From contig LR590463.1 in assembly GCA_901472405.1 (NCBI GenBank), positions 496,001 to 560,000 on the forward strand: a stretch of DNA of 64,000 bases. The letters run 5' to 3'. Each line of letters begins with the position of its first letter. Position 1 is the stretch's first letter. This stretch comes from Serratia rubidaea. Its GTDB lineage: Bacteria; Pseudomonadota; Gammaproteobacteria; Enterobacterales; Enterobacteriaceae. The translations under genes and the position numbers were made by a program. The notes below the pieces were generated by a model. That model made no database searches, was not told the DNA's origin, and saw only the letters and a program-made list of their open reading frames with translations. This document shows positions 31,606 to 41,491 of this stretch, one piece after another.

Positions 31606-32993
31606 TTACAGCAGCCAGTCGAGCAGTACGACCCCTACCAGACTGATCGCCCAGGCGATGGTGGTGGGCACCGACCACACCATAATCTGCTGCTTCACGT
31701 CCTTGATGCCCATCATGCGGTTCACCACCCAGAACATGCTGTCGTTTAAAGTAGCTGAAGAACAGCGCGCCCATGGTCGCCGCCTGCGCCGCCGCCAGCA
31801 TGTTGATGCCCGGCAGCTGGCTGACGATAGGGGCGGAGGATGGACGCGGCGGTGATCATCGCCACGGTGCCGGATCCCTGAATCAGCCGCACCAGCGTGG
31901 CGATAAAGAACGGGATCAGCACCGGCGACAGCGGCAGGCTGGCGACGTGCTGCGCCAGCAGGTTGCCGGTGCCGCTTTCACGCAGCACCGCGCCCAGCGC
32001 GCCGCCGGCGCCGGTCACCAGCAGGATGATCCCTGCCGACTGCAGCCCTTCCTCCAGCCGCTCCAGCGTTTGCTGTTTATCGACCTTCGGCATCAGGGGT
32101 GCTGACCGCCAGCAGGACGCTGATCGCCAGCGCAATCACCGGCGAACCGAGGAAGGCGAAGGTCTGCCCCCACAGGCTGTCCGTCAGCCCGCTGAAGCCG
32201 TCGAGCTTCGCCAGCATGCCGTTGACTGCGTTGATAAAGATCAGCGCGATCGGCGTGACGATCGGCAGCAGCGAAAGTGTCAGCCCGGCAGCGCCTTGGC
32301 GCCTTTTTCCGCCAGGTAGTTATCGTGGGCGGCGCGCAGATCCTGCGGCGCTTCGTCCTCCATCGCCGGCTGAAAATCCGGGTACTTCTTGCCCAGCCAG
32401 CGGGCATAGAGCACGATGCCGACCACGCAGGGCACTGCCAGCGTCAGCCCGGCCAGCATCATCGCGCCGATATCGACGCCGAAGATGCCCGCCACCCCTA
32501 GCGGCCCCGGCGTCGGCGGCACCGCGTGGTGGGTGATGATCAGCCCGCCGGCCAGCGCGACGCCCAGCGTCAGCAAGTTACGCTGGCCCTTTTTGGCCAG
32601 CGCCTTCACCAGCGGATAGAGGATAACGAACGCCGAATCAACAAAGATAGGAATGCTGACGATATAGCCGGTGATCGCCAGCGCCCACTCTTCGCGCTTT
32701 TTGCCCAGCCATTTGATAAAGCTGTAGGCGATCTGTTCCGCCGCGCCGGAGACTTCCAGCACCCGGCCCATCATCACCCCCAGCCCGATCACAATGCCGA
32801 TGCTGCCGAGGGTGGAGCCGAAGCCCTTGGTGATGGTATCCACCGTCTGCACCGCGCTGAGCCCGCCGGAGATGCCGGCGATGGAGGCGGCGATCAGCAT
32901 GGCGATCAGCGCGTGCACCCGGGTGCGCAGCACCAGAAATACCAGCACGAACACCGCCACCGCCAGGCCGATAATCGGAATATATAATTCCAT
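31606..32993 (-). CDS. GntP-family gluconate/sugar-acid permease (four frame breaks)
   Basis: A proton-coupled inner-membrane carrier of the GntP family with about 12-14 helices. The first 237 residues are intact (MELYIPIIGLAVAVFVLVFL, SIPIFVDSAFVILYPL, HHAVPPTPGPLGVAGIFGV, which is the family signature). The rest is recovered across breaks near 32281 (one base missing), 32095 (extra C), 31835 (extra C) and 31750 (extra A in AAA). The corrected protein is 461 residues ending LVGVVLLDWLL. It starts two bases after the DenD-like gene stop, so the two form an operon. Homology to YgbN-type carriers fits tetronate (erythronate/threonate) uptake; this is inference. Confidence 0.85.
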
Positions 32994-32995
32994 GC

Positions 32996-33958
32996 TCAGC
33001 CCTCGCTCTGCGCCTGCTCATCGCGCAGGAAAGCGCGGATCGCCTGCTGAAAATCTTCATCGGCGCCAAAGCCCATCGCCAGCGCGCGTCGCACGTCGAA
33101 GTTGCCCGGCCAGCTGGCGACGATGCGGTTGATCGCCTCGTCCGGCTCAAAGCGCACCAGATTGCTGACCTGTTCGCCGGCGACTCACGCAGCGCCGCCA
33201 GCATCTGGCGCACGCTGACGCTGATGCCGGGCAGGTTGACGGTGCGCGATACGCCGAAGGCGCTGGCGGGCAGGGTGGCGGCGTGGATAAAGTTCTGCAC
33301 CACGCGGCCGGGGCTGGAGAGCCACAGCGTCAGCTCCGGCGATACCGGGCACACCGCCGCTTCGCCGTGCAGCGGTTCGCGGATAATGCCGCTGGCGAAC
33401 GACGAGGCCGCCTTATTCGGCTTGCCCGGCCGCACGCTGATGGTCGGCAGGCGCAGCACGCGGCCGTCGACAAAGCCTTTGCGCGCGTAGTCGTTGATCA
33501 GCAGTTCGCACATCGCCTTTTTGCGTGCCGTAGGAGGACTGCGGCGTTACCGCGCAGCCGTCGTCGATCAGCGCCGGCAGCTCGCCGCCGAACACCGCCA
33601 GCGAGCTGGTGAAGATAAACTTCATCGCCGGCGCTTTGCGGCGTGCGACCTCCAGCAGCTGGCGTGTGGCGTCGAAGTTGACCTGCATGCCGAGGTCAAA
33701 GTCGCTTTCGGCGTGGCTGCTGACGATGGCGGCCAGATGGAACAGCACGCCGCAGTCGGCGTCGATCAGCGATTCCGCCGCCTGCGGCTGGCTGAGATCG
33801 AGCGCCACGCAGCGTACGCGCGCATCCTCCACCGGCGGGTGCGGGGTGTTTATGTCCGCCAGGATCAGCCGTTCGAACGGCAGGACGTTGTTTTGCAGCA
33901 GCGCGGCGGCCAGACGCTGGCCGAGGAAGCCGGCGGCGCCGGTAATAATAATGTTCAT
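32996..33958 (-). CDS. denD: NAD-dependent epimerase-fold dehydrogenase, DenD-like (two frame breaks)
   Basis: A short-chain, extended-SDR enzyme. The NAD-binding motif is TGAAGFLGQRLAAALL, the catalytic serine region is IFTSSLAVFGG, and the Tyr-Lys pair is in SSYGTQKAMCE. Breaks occur near 33515 (extra A) and 33183 (base missing); the corrected length is 320. D-erythronate 2-dehydrogenases (DenD) have this length and layout and are found with GntP carriers and DeoR regulators, as here. However, the tetronate kinase (OtnK/DUF1537), OtnC and OtnI that complete that pathway are absent from the window, so the substrate assignment is tentative. Confidence 0.7.
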
Positions 33959-34012
33959 GGTGATACTCCTGTTCCCTAGTGTTGTTATGGTTGTTGTGTC
34001 TTGTGTGGCGCG

Positions 34013-34780
34013 TCAGAGGCTGACGCAGTGCAGTCGCAGCCCGCGATCGTTAAGTTGCTGCTGGGTTTCCGCCGCCAGCGCGGCGTCGCACAGGATGTCG
34101 TCCAGCGCCTCCAGCGGGCAGACGCGGAACATGCCGTACTTGCCGAACTTGCTGCTGTCGGAGACCAGCACCCGCCGGCGCGCCACCTCCAGCAGCGCCT
34201 GTTTCACCAGCACTTTTTCTTCATGCGGCGTCGACAGCCCGTGCTCCAGATCCCAGGAGCTGGTGCTGATAAACGCCACGTCGATATTCAGCGTGCGCAG
34301 CAGCATGGCGGCGCTGTTGCCGACGCAGGAGTAGTTGCGCTGGTCCACCTGCCCGCCGGTGTGAAACAGGCTGAGCTGCGGGCGGTTCATCAGGTGCTGG
34401 ATAATGGAGAAGTCGTTGGTGACCACCGTCAGGTTGAAGCGCTCCGCCAGGTTGCGGGCGATTTCAAAGGTGGTGGTGCCGGCGTCCAGGTAGACCACCT
34501 GGCCATCCTCCACCAGGCTGGCGGCGTATTTGCCGATGGCGCGCTTATGGCGGTGGTGCAGCTGCATTTTTTCGTTGTAGGCCAGCTCCTGCCGCAGCGC
34601 GTCGCTCAGGCGCACGCCGCCGCTGACGCTGACCACCTTGCCCTCTTCCTCCAGCACGCGGATATCGCGCCGCACCGTCATATGGGACACGCTCATCAGC
34701 TCTGTCAGCGCGGCGATGGGCACCAGCTGATATTCATGCACGTAGCGATAGATAAAATCGCGGCGTTCGGATGGGATCAT
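34013..34780 (-). CDS. DeoR-family transcription regulator
   Basis: 255 residues. The N-terminal DeoR helix-turn-helix is typical (RRDFIYRYVHEYQLVPIAAL, SVSHMTVRRDIRVLEEEGKV). The C-terminal sugar-phosphate sensor domain has YLDAGTTTFEIARNL and VTNDFSIIQHL, the isomerase-like fold that binds a phosphorylated sugar or sugar acid. It lies upstream of the DenD-like and GntP genes on the same strand and likely represses them. A YgbI-like identity is plausible. The start at 34780 (MIPSERRDF) has GGAGAGAGC before it. Confidence 0.9.
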   Translation of the reverse strand: MIPSERRDFIYRYVHEYQLVPIAALTELMSVSHMTVRRDIRVLEEEGKVVSVSGGVRLSDALRQELAYNEKMQLHHRHKRAIGKYAASLVEDGQVVYLDAGTTTFEIARNLAERFNLTVVTNDFSIIQHLMNRPQLSLFHTGGQVDQRNYSCVGNSAAMLLRTLNIDVAFISTSSWDLEHGLSTPHEEKVLVKQALLEVARRRVLVSDSSKFGKYGMFRVCPLEALDDILCDAALAAETQQQLNDRGLRLHCVSL

Positions 34781-35123
34781 GCTCTCTCCTGTTGGCCGCT
34801 GACGCCTGCAGAACGCGCGGCTGTTATTTTTTGTTATCAGCGAAGATAGTTGACGATCTGGTTTAACAAGTAAGCGATATTTGTCACAAATAACGCGCAG
34901 GGGATGGATGGCTGCTTGGTGGTTAATTTGTTGAAAATAGGTGGTTTAATTAAATATTGCTGATAAAAAGACGTGCACAAAACGCTGTGATAAATAATGT
35001 GACGGCTAACATCTTTTGTCAGCGGCGGGGAGGGTGGATAAGTGGTAGAGAAGGGCGCGATCGGCGCGCCGCCGGGCTACGCTGATTTTTTCGGCACTTA
35101 ACGCGTTGAATCGGCGATAACTG
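34781..35123. other. Intergenic stretch without a gene
   Basis: AT-rich in its first half (34850-35000), with the likely deoR promoter on the minus side. No ORF, repeat or structured RNA is recognised. The leuX promoter begins at its right edge. Confidence 0.6.
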
Positions 35124-35151
35124 TTGCGCCCTAGTAGCTGGCAGGTATAAT
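35124..35151 (+). promoter_or_regulatory. leuX promoter
   Basis: TTGCGC (35124-35129), a 16-base spacer, then a perfect TATAAT (35146-35151), with GC-rich bases after the -10. The tRNA begins 28 bases downstream of the -10. Confidence 0.75.
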
Positions 35152-35179
35152 GCACCCGTTTTCCGCATTCTACTTCAGT

Positions 35180-35264
35180 GCCGAAGTGGCGAAATCGGTA
35201 GACGCAGTTGATTCAAAATCAACCGTAGAGATACGTGCCGGTTCGAGTCCGGCCTTCGGCACCA
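35180..35264 (+). tRNA. leuX: tRNA-Leu (anticodon CAA), leuX
   Basis: An 85-base class II tRNA with an encoded CCA end. The acceptor stem is GCCGAAG/CTTCGGC, the anticodon stem-loop GTTGA-TTCAAAA-TCAAC gives anticodon CAA, a long variable arm follows, and the T loop is TTCGAGTCC. It agrees almost completely with E. coli leuX from memory. Its 3' half is the attachment site of the island that follows. leuX is a well-known integration hotspot in enterobacteria. Confidence 0.98.
35244..35256 (+). other. Putative attL core within leuX
   Basis: CGAGTCCGGCCTT in the T arm/acceptor region of leuX is repeated with one mismatch at 45454-45466. P4-type integrases recombine within tRNA 3' ends, and this one is encoded 200 bases downstream, so this is a reasonable attL core. 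Confidence 0.45.
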
Positions 35265-35291
35265 TCTAGCAAGTAGCAGTGCAACAAGAAG

Positions 35292-35312
35292 CCACCGAGA
35301 GGTGGTTTTTTT
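35292..35312 (+). terminator. leuX terminator
   Basis: CCACC-GAGA-GGTGG followed by seven T residues, 28 bases after the tRNA end. Confidence 0.85.
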
Positions 35313-35466
35313 GTGCCTGAAATCCAGTATCCGCAAGGTTTCCTCGCTTTTTCACTCAACCTAACCTGATTCAATCTACATCAACTTACTGATGTGGGTA
35401 TAACTGCGGGTATTTCCCGGTTCGATAATGTTTGTACCCACACAGAACCCTTGAAGGATACTCATC

Positions 35467-36723
35467 ATGGCTCTGAGTTATGTGAAGGTTCGTTCGGCTA
35501 AGCCGGAAGCAAAAGCCTATAAGCTTACTGGCGGTGAAGGCATGGTGTTGCTGGTTCACCCTAATGGCTCCAAATACTGGCGGCTGCGTTATCGCTTTTG
35601 CGGTAAAGAGAAGATGCTGGCACTGGGAAAATACCCCGAAGTCTCGCTGGTGGATGCCAGGGCTCGTCGGGATGAGGCCCGTAAGCTGTTAGCTAATGGC
35701 GTCGATCCCAGTGAGAACAAGAAAGCCGTTAAGGTAGAGCTGGAGCAAGAGGCGATAACGTTTGAAGTGGTAGCCAGAGACTGGCACGCCAGCAATCAAA
35801 AGTGGTCTGAGTCGCACAGTGCTCGTGTATTGAAAAGCCTGGAAGATAATCTCTTTTCAGCCATCGGTAAGCGGAACATTGCTGAATTGAAGACACGGGA
35901 TCTGCTTGTCCCCATCAAAGCCGTCGAGTCATCCGGGCGGCTCGAAGTTGCCGCCCGTTTACAGCAGAGTACTACCGCGATTATGCGCTTTGCCGTTCAG
36001 AGTGGTTTAATCGACTACAATCCTGCGCAAGAGATTGCCGGTGCGGTTGCTACGGCGAAAAGACAGCATCGTGCGGCTTTGGAGCTTAATCGTATTCCTG
36101 AATTACTTCATCGCATTGATCACTATTCCGGAAGACCATTAACCCGACTTGCTGTCGAACTTACCTTGTTAGTCTTTATCCGCTCAAGCGAGCTGCGCTT
36201 TGCCCGCTGGTCAGAAGTGGATTTTGAAACGGCCATGTGGACGATTCCGGGAGAGCGTGAACCGCTGGAAGGTGTTAAACATTCTCAGCGTGGTTCAAAG
36301 ATGCGGACGCCACATCTTGTTCCCTTGTCGCGTCAGGCCTTAGCTATTTTGGAAAAGATCAAAGGCATGAATGGAAACCGAGAGCTGATCTTCGTTGGCG
36401 ATCACGATCCTCGTAAACCCATGAGTGAGAATACGGTGAATAAAGCTCTGCGAGTGATGGGTTATGACACGAAAACGGAAGTGTGTGGCCATGGTTTTAG
36501 GACAATGGTGTGTAGTTCGTTGATTGAGTCGGGATTGTGGTCGAGGGATGCGGTAGAAAGGCAGATGAGCCATCAGGAGCGTAGCTCTGTGCGGGCGGCT
36601 TATATTCATAAGGCGGAGCATCTGGGGGAGAGGAGGTTGATGCTGCAGTGGTGGGCGGATTATCTGGATGCGAACAGGGATAAGGCTGTGAGTCCGTTTG
36701 ATTTTGCTAGGCTTGGGCGATGA
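35467..36723 (+). CDS. P4-type tyrosine recombinase (island integrase)
   Basis: 418 residues. The N-terminal DUF4102 arm-binding domain is typical (AKAYKLTGGEGMVLLVHPNG, MLALGKYPEVSLVDARARRD), followed by a core-binding domain. The catalytic domain has the first arginine in FIRSSELRFARW, the H-x-x-R box in CGHGFRTM and the tyrosine nucleophile in RAAYIHKAEHLGERR. Length and order are those of integrases that use leuX and other tRNA genes. It reads away from leuX, the usual orientation. The gene appears intact, so the island might still excise if both att sites function. Confidence 0.96.
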   Translation: MALSYVKVRSAKPEAKAYKLTGGEGMVLLVHPNGSKYWRLRYRFCGKEKMLALGKYPEVSLVDARARRDEARKLLANGVDPSENKKAVKVELEQEAITFEVVARDWHASNQKWSESHSARVLKSLEDNLFSAIGKRNIAELKTRDLLVPIKAVESSGRLEVAARLQQSTTAIMRFAVQSGLIDYNPAQEIAGAVATAKRQHRAALELNRIPELLHRIDHYSGRPLTRLAVELTLLVFIRSSELRFARWSEVDFETAMWTIPGEREPLEGVKHSQRGSKMRTPHLVPLSRQALAILEKIKGMNGNRELIFVGDHDPRKPMSENTVNKALRVMGYDTKTEVCGHGFRTMVCSSLIESGLWSRDAVERQMSHQERSSVRAAYIHKAEHLGERRLMLQWWADYLDANRDKAVSPFDFARLGR

Positions 36724-37492
36724 GCAGCCACGATTTATATCCTACGTTGAGTACTACCCTGTATGAGAAAGACTTTAAGATTACCTAGATTGATCTCCAG
36801 TTGACGCATGTGAGCAAGAACAGCATCCTTAGCACCTATAACCATGCCTATGATCTTGATAGCAGGCAGGGGTTAATGAGGTAGCATGTTGATTGTTTTT
36901 TAAACGAGTGGGGCATGCCAACGCCACTCGTAAGTTAGTAATTGGTAATAAAAGCTATCAACGCCAGTAAGGAAATAGGCGTTGATAGCTTAGCTTTTTT
37001 TTGCCGTGAATTTCAAATGTTGAATAAAGCAACAGAAATGGTGTTTTATGCTTGATGAGGTATCACATCAAATTGAGAGTATAACACCATGGCTCCGTAC
37101 CAGGCATGTATCGCATTAATTGAATTATGTTGATGGCCACAGGGTGTGGTGGATCTAGCCACCATACCTTGCGGAACAGTTTCGGCACCATACAAGATAT
37201 GTCATCTAGAAGGTAATTGTATCGTCCAAATGTTGATATGTGTCTAGGTGGAAAGCTCTCTAAGGGGGCCAAGGCTAAACTGTACCGGAATGTACGCCAG
37301 ATCCGTTTTTGTGCTTCTAGAGTCAGGCTAGCTAAATAACCATTCATTTAACGCCTTAAGCCAATCAAAACTTATATCTGATATATTAATTTTCTTTTAA
37401 TAAATAGCTTGCTTCATTTCTCCTGTTCCTATTTAAAGAGGGATTCAATTAAAATAGCTGTCGAATTGTAAGCGCACCCGTTTTAGTTCCAC
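36724..37492. other. AT-rich island DNA without a recognised gene
   Basis: Low GC, no conserved protein. One 94-codon ORF on the minus strand (37063-37347, MNGYLASLTLEAQKRIWRTF...) has no clear ribosome binding site and no recognisable domain; it could be a gene remnant. The left end of the IS3-family remnant probably lies around 37450-37490. Confidence 0.5.
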
Positions 37493-38340
37493 GCACTTTT
37501 TGAGAGTTCCGGTTTTTCAGCCATCAGTCGCTACTCTTCCGGTGTCAGGTTATTCAGGGATTCATGGGGCCGTTCGCTGTTATATTCAGCCAACCAGCGC
37601 TCTGTAATTTCCCGGGCTTCATTCAGCGTTCTGAATAAATAAAAATCCAGTATTTCTGTCCGGTACGTCCGGTTAAAACGTTCAATAAAGGTATTCTGCG
37701 TTGGTTTCCCGGTTTGATAAATTCTAGTATCACACCATGCTCTTCAGCCCACTGCACCTGCGTAAGCGAGACCAGTTCCGGCCCGTTATCCATCTGCAGT
37801 TTCAGTGGATAACCCTGGTTTACTACGATCCTGTTCAGCACCCTGACCACCCGCTGTGCCGGGATATTCAGATCGATTTCTATTGCGAGGGCCTCGCGGT
37901 TAAAGTCATCCACTACATTGAAGGTCCGGAAGTGTCTGCCGCAGACCAGCGCATCGTGCATAAAATCGATGGACCAGCTCTGGTTCATCGCCTCCGGCGT
38001 TGCCAGCGGAGCCGGATTACGTACCGGCAGGCGCTGTTTTCCCTTACGGCGAAAATTCAGTTTCAGCAGGCAGTAAATACGGTGAACTCTTTTATGATTC
38101 CAGCTATTGCTCTGCCTGCGAAGGACCTGAAAAAGCTTTTTAAATCCGTATCGCGGATAGCGTTTAGCCGCCACGGTCAGCGCCATAATCATCGGTTCAT
38201 CACGTCGCGTATCCGGCTGATAACGAAATACTGTCCTGCTCAGCGACAATGTCCTGCAGGCCTGGAGTAAGATCATGGCAAACTGCGCGATCCAGATAGC
38301 TGACCAGCTCACACTTTATCGCTGGTGTTAAAGCTTTTTT
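37493..38340 (-). pseudogene. IS3-family transposase OrfB, broken
   Basis: DDE-integrase-type transposase. The catalytic core is visible (NQSWSIDFMHDALVCGRHF with the first D, LQMDNGPELVSL with the second D). The third acidic residue (the AFIERFNRTYR region) lies after a frame break near 37712. Another break lies near 38285 at the start, and a TAG stop at 37531 replaces the usual tyrosine of TPEEYR. At least three lesions, one a base substitution, make it a genuine pseudogene rather than only a sequencing artefact. Confidence 0.8.
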
Positions 38341-38594
38341 TCGATAACGTCTTTCAGGACCCGGCATTCAAGGCTGAGATCAGCAAACATCTGTTTGAGG
38401 CGCCGGTTTTCATCCTTCAGTTCTTTCATCTTTTTGATATCAGAGGTTTCCATCCCGCCAAACTTCGCTTTCCAGTTGTAATACGAGGCCTCAGAGATAC
38501 CAGCTTCGCAGCAGACATCCTTGACGGTACGTCCGGCTTCGACGGACTTCAGAACGGCAATGATCTGGTGTTCGGTGAATCGGGCTTTACGCAT
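38328..38594 (-). CDS. IS3-family transposase OrfA
   Basis: 88 residues from ATG 38594 (MRKARFTEHQIIAVLK). A helix-turn-helix (VKDVCCEAGISEASYYNWKA) is followed by a leucine-zipper-like helix (ELKDENRRLKQMFADLSLE) that mediates oligomerisation. It ends in EKKL at an A7-G run; a -1 slip there would read into orfB (EKKALTPAIK). It appears intact. It is close to the IS407-like group by sequence pattern. Confidence 0.85.
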   Translation of the reverse strand: MRKARFTEHQIIAVLKSVEAGRTVKDVCCEAGISEASYYNWKAKFGGMETSDIKKMKELKDENRRLKQMFADLSLECRVLKDVIEKKL

Positions 38595-38685
38595 GGTGAG
38601 CTCCTCAGGGGACATAGTCAGTATGTCGGAAGATCTCTAAAAGTGAATGGTTCTCTTAAGTGGGATACTTGCAGAATCAGAAATT

Positions 38686-38748
38686 GATTCACATGATGAT
38701 TCTTTTTTTTGATTCATATGTTGACAGGGATTAAGATTCATGTATGCT
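38686..38748 (+). promoter_or_regulatory. Promoter with three GATTCA operator repeats
   Basis: GATTCA occurs at 38686, 38711 and 38735, spaced 25 and 24 bases, in the forms GATTCACATG, GATTCATATG and GATTCATGTATG. The last two flank and overlap a good promoter: TTGACA at 38721-38726, 16-base spacer, TATGCT at 38743-38748. This is the layout expected for cooperative autorepression by a ribbon-helix-helix protein, and the next gene encodes such a domain. Confidence 0.55.
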
Positions 38749-38778
38749 AACTTAATGTCAAAACACAAGAGCCTAATC

Positions 38779-39369
38779 ATGAGCCTATTAAATAATCTTA
38801 ATAAAAAATTTAATTCTGATATTAAAAACACTGTGACCTTAAGTGTTCGAGTCACTAATGAAGAAAATGCTGTACTCCAAGAAATTGCCGATGTTGTTGG
38901 CTGTACAAGACAAGATGTTATTTATCAGTTGATCTCCGACTATGCTATCCCCGAATGGCGGAAGATGAAAATGGAAAGTGAGAATGAATTAACAGATATT
39001 GCTGATGAAAATAGCGGGGTTTCTTATTTCCTCTTAAATACTAATAAAACAAATAGCACCGTTGACCATAACATAATTCTGGAGCAAGGAATTGCTGCAA
39101 CTTTCGAAGATGATTATATAGGGAAAATCAATAGAATAAAAAAAGGGGATGTTGTTTTCTTATACGAATCAGGGTCAGGGATTGTGGCATATGGTTTTGG
39201 TAGTGGCCAGAACATTGATGAGCCTAATCCAGAAAAAATTAACCATAGCTCAATGCGATATCAGGTGTTATCTGATTTTTCTTTGCTGGAAAAGCCTTTA
39301 TCTGCAAGAGATGTAAAACGAGTACTTGAAAATGATATACCTTTCGCTCAAAACACTGTCACGCGTTAA
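38779..39369 (+). CDS. Predicted ribbon-helix-helix protein with an EVE/PUA-like C-terminal domain
   Basis: 196 residues from ATG 38779. The earlier ATGs at 38740 and 38755 fall in or at the promoter -10, so they are rejected. Residues ~15-65 look like a ribbon-helix-helix/Arc-type DNA-binding domain (TVTLSVRVTNEENAVLQEIA followed by GCTRQDVIYQLISDYA). The C-terminal ~110 residues resemble EVE/PUA-fold modules that bind modified bases (YFLLNTNKTNS... AATFEDDYIGKINRIKKGDV VFLYESGSGIVAYGFGSG). It is directly upstream of a type III restriction-modification system, so it may control it or sense its methylation mark. Neither domain assignment is certain. Confidence 0.5.
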   Translation: MSLLNNLNKKFNSDIKNTVTLSVRVTNEENAVLQEIADVVGCTRQDVIYQLISDYAIPEWRKMKMESENELTDIADENSGVSYFLLNTNKTNSTVDHNIILEQGIAATFEDDYIGKINRIKKGDVVFLYESGSGIVAYGFGSGQNIDEPNPEKINHSSMRYQVLSDFSLLEKPLSARDVKRVLENDIPFAQNTVTR

Positions 39370-39487
39370 AAATGGTGAAGTGTTATATAATTATCTAAAA
39401 AATAAAACTAATCTCGCATAAGAGAAAGTATTTTAATTTATTTTGTTATTAAGGTAATTGTTTTTTAATCTTTCATAAGGTAATGGC

Positions 39488-41487
39488 ATGCAAACCGAAT
39501 TAATAAAAGAATTGAACAAGGTTTTAAAAGGTTTTTCGCAATTCTGGAACGGAGAGGAATTACACCGCTCAATTGTGATTGAAGCTATCAGTAAAAAACA
39601 GCCAGATCTAATCAAGGCATTGGTCACTAATGAAAAAGTGCGTTCTGTTTATGGTACGGATGTTGATGGTATTTTTATCTTTGACTTTGACAAATTATGT
39701 AGCCTGCTCAAATACAAGGAATACTGGGCTAACAGCTTCACTAAATACCGGAACAAAGTCGGATTAACAAGTGAAGGTAAATACATTGATTACAGCTCGG
39801 ATGTAGTACTTGACTTCCCCCTTTAAGGATTGCATTCTTGAAGGCGGGATGACAAAAGAGGAAAACGGTAAAAGTGAATTATACTACAATGAGATAATTG
39901 CAAAGGATGAAATAGATAACCTTTTATCCCCAAAGGTTTTTACATCTATAAAAAGATATACTAAAGAATCTGTTTCTGACAGGCTATTATCATTCATCTC
40001 GAATGATAATATTTTATTAAAAGGGAATAATTTAATAGCACTACACTGCTTGAAGAAAAGATTTATTAACTCAGTTAAGTTAATCTATATAGATCCACCA
40101 TATAACACTGGAAACGATAGTTTTAGGTACAACGATAAGTTTAATCGTTCTACATGGCTTACGTTTATGAAAAATAGGCTATCAATCGCAAAAGAATTAT
40201 TAAGAGATGATGGTATCATATTTGTTCAATGTGACGACAAGGAGCACTCCTCCCTGAGATTTTTAATGGATGATATTTTTGGTAGGGATAACTTCCTAAA
40301 CAATATCGTTGTAAAGACTTCTGATCCTTCAGGATTAAAAGTAGTAAATCCATCGCCATATTCTCAAACAGAATACCTTCTAATGTTTTGTAAGGACAGG
40401 AGCAAATACACCTACACACCTCAGTTCGTAAAAAGCTCTTACGACCCATCATACGGGAAATTTATAAAAAAACATAAGTGATGACTATTGTCAATGGGAG
40501 ACGTGTTCTTTAGCTGAACATTTCGCTAAGTGTAAGGGTTTTAATAGCGTTAAAGAAGCAAAGGAAAAATATGGTCGATTAGATTTTGACGAAGGAATGG
40601 CTCAATTCGCGATTGAAAACGCAGATGCTGTTTATCAAGCAACCGCAATAAGCAATGCGGCTGGCAAAAAAATCGTAGAGATTAGGGATGAGTCTAAAAA
40701 TAATCCGGGTAAAATCTATAAAGTAGAAAGGGATAACGACAATATATATATTATTAATGGAAGGCAAATATATTTTTATTCTAATAAGGTCAAGGATTTA
40801 AATGGAACTCTGACCCCCACCATGCTACTTACTAATCTATGGCTTGATATCCCGTGGAATGGAATAGCTAATGAAGGTGATGCCATTTTTAAAAATGGGA
40901 AAAAGCCTGAGAAACTGATTCAGCGGTGTATTGATTCATGTACAAAAGAAGGTGACTTGGTTTTGGACTTCCACCTTGGGAGCGGAACAACTGCAGCAGT
41001 AGCCCATAAAATGGGGCGTCGCTATATTGGCATTGAGCAAATGGATTACATCAATGAGATTACCGTGCCGCGCCTGCAAAAAGTCATCGAAGGTGAGCAG
41101 GGGGGTATATCCAAAGACGTTAATTGGAAAGGTGGGGGAAGCTTTGTCTATGCTGAACTGATGGAGCTGAACGCGTACTTCGTGCATGAAATCCAGAAAG
41201 CGCTGTCTACTGAGGAACTCGAAAATCTGTTTTCCGTAATGAAAACGGAGGCGCACCTCAATTATCAGGTGGCACTTGAAAACGTGCTGTCCGCTGAGTA
41301 CGAAATGGAAGGCATTCCACGAAAGGTTGCATTCAGCGAGTTGGAACTGCACGAGAAGAAGCAGCTTCTGATTGAAATACTTGATAAAAATCAACTCTAC
41401 GTGAATGCCTCGGAGATGGACGACTGCGATCTGAACATTTCAGAGAGCGACAAAGCTTTCACCCGCAGCTTCTACGGTATGGAGTGA
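39488..41487 (+). CDS. mod: Type III restriction-modification methyltransferase Mod (two frame breaks)
   Basis: Adenine-N6 methyltransferase and specificity subunit of a type III system. Breaks lie at 39818-39822 (C5 for C4, after DVVLDFP) and 40466-40472 (A7 for A6, after GKFIK). Corrected, it is 665 residues. Beta-class motif order is clear: motif IV DPPYNTG first, then the SAM-binding motif LDFHLGSGTTAAVAHKMG. The intervening target-recognition region (the most AT-rich stretch in the window) sets specificity, which cannot be read by eye. AAGGTAATGGC precedes the ATG. It is four bases upstream of res. Confidence 0.9.
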
Positions 41488-41491
41488 CGGC

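Larger units (their letters stand above)
37493..38594 (-). mobile_element. Degenerate IS3-family insertion sequence
   Basis: Two overlapping transposase frames (orfA, then orfB) typical of IS3-family elements, with an A7-G slippery site at their junction (38335-38342). orfB carries several lesions, including a nonsense codon (TAG at 37531-37533), so the element cannot transpose alone. I could not define convincing terminal inverted repeats or a target duplication by eye, so the true ends may extend to about 37450 and 38645. Confidence 0.8.

Noticed and set aside
37063-37347. 94-codon ORF in the island
   Set aside because: Weak start, no recognisable domain; mentioned as a possible remnant only.
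39815-40475. Phase-variable mod gene through the C5 and A7 tracts
   Set aside because: Type III mod genes are often phase-variable, but the tracts are short and the same kind of indel occurs in essential genes here, so sequencing error is the simpler reading.
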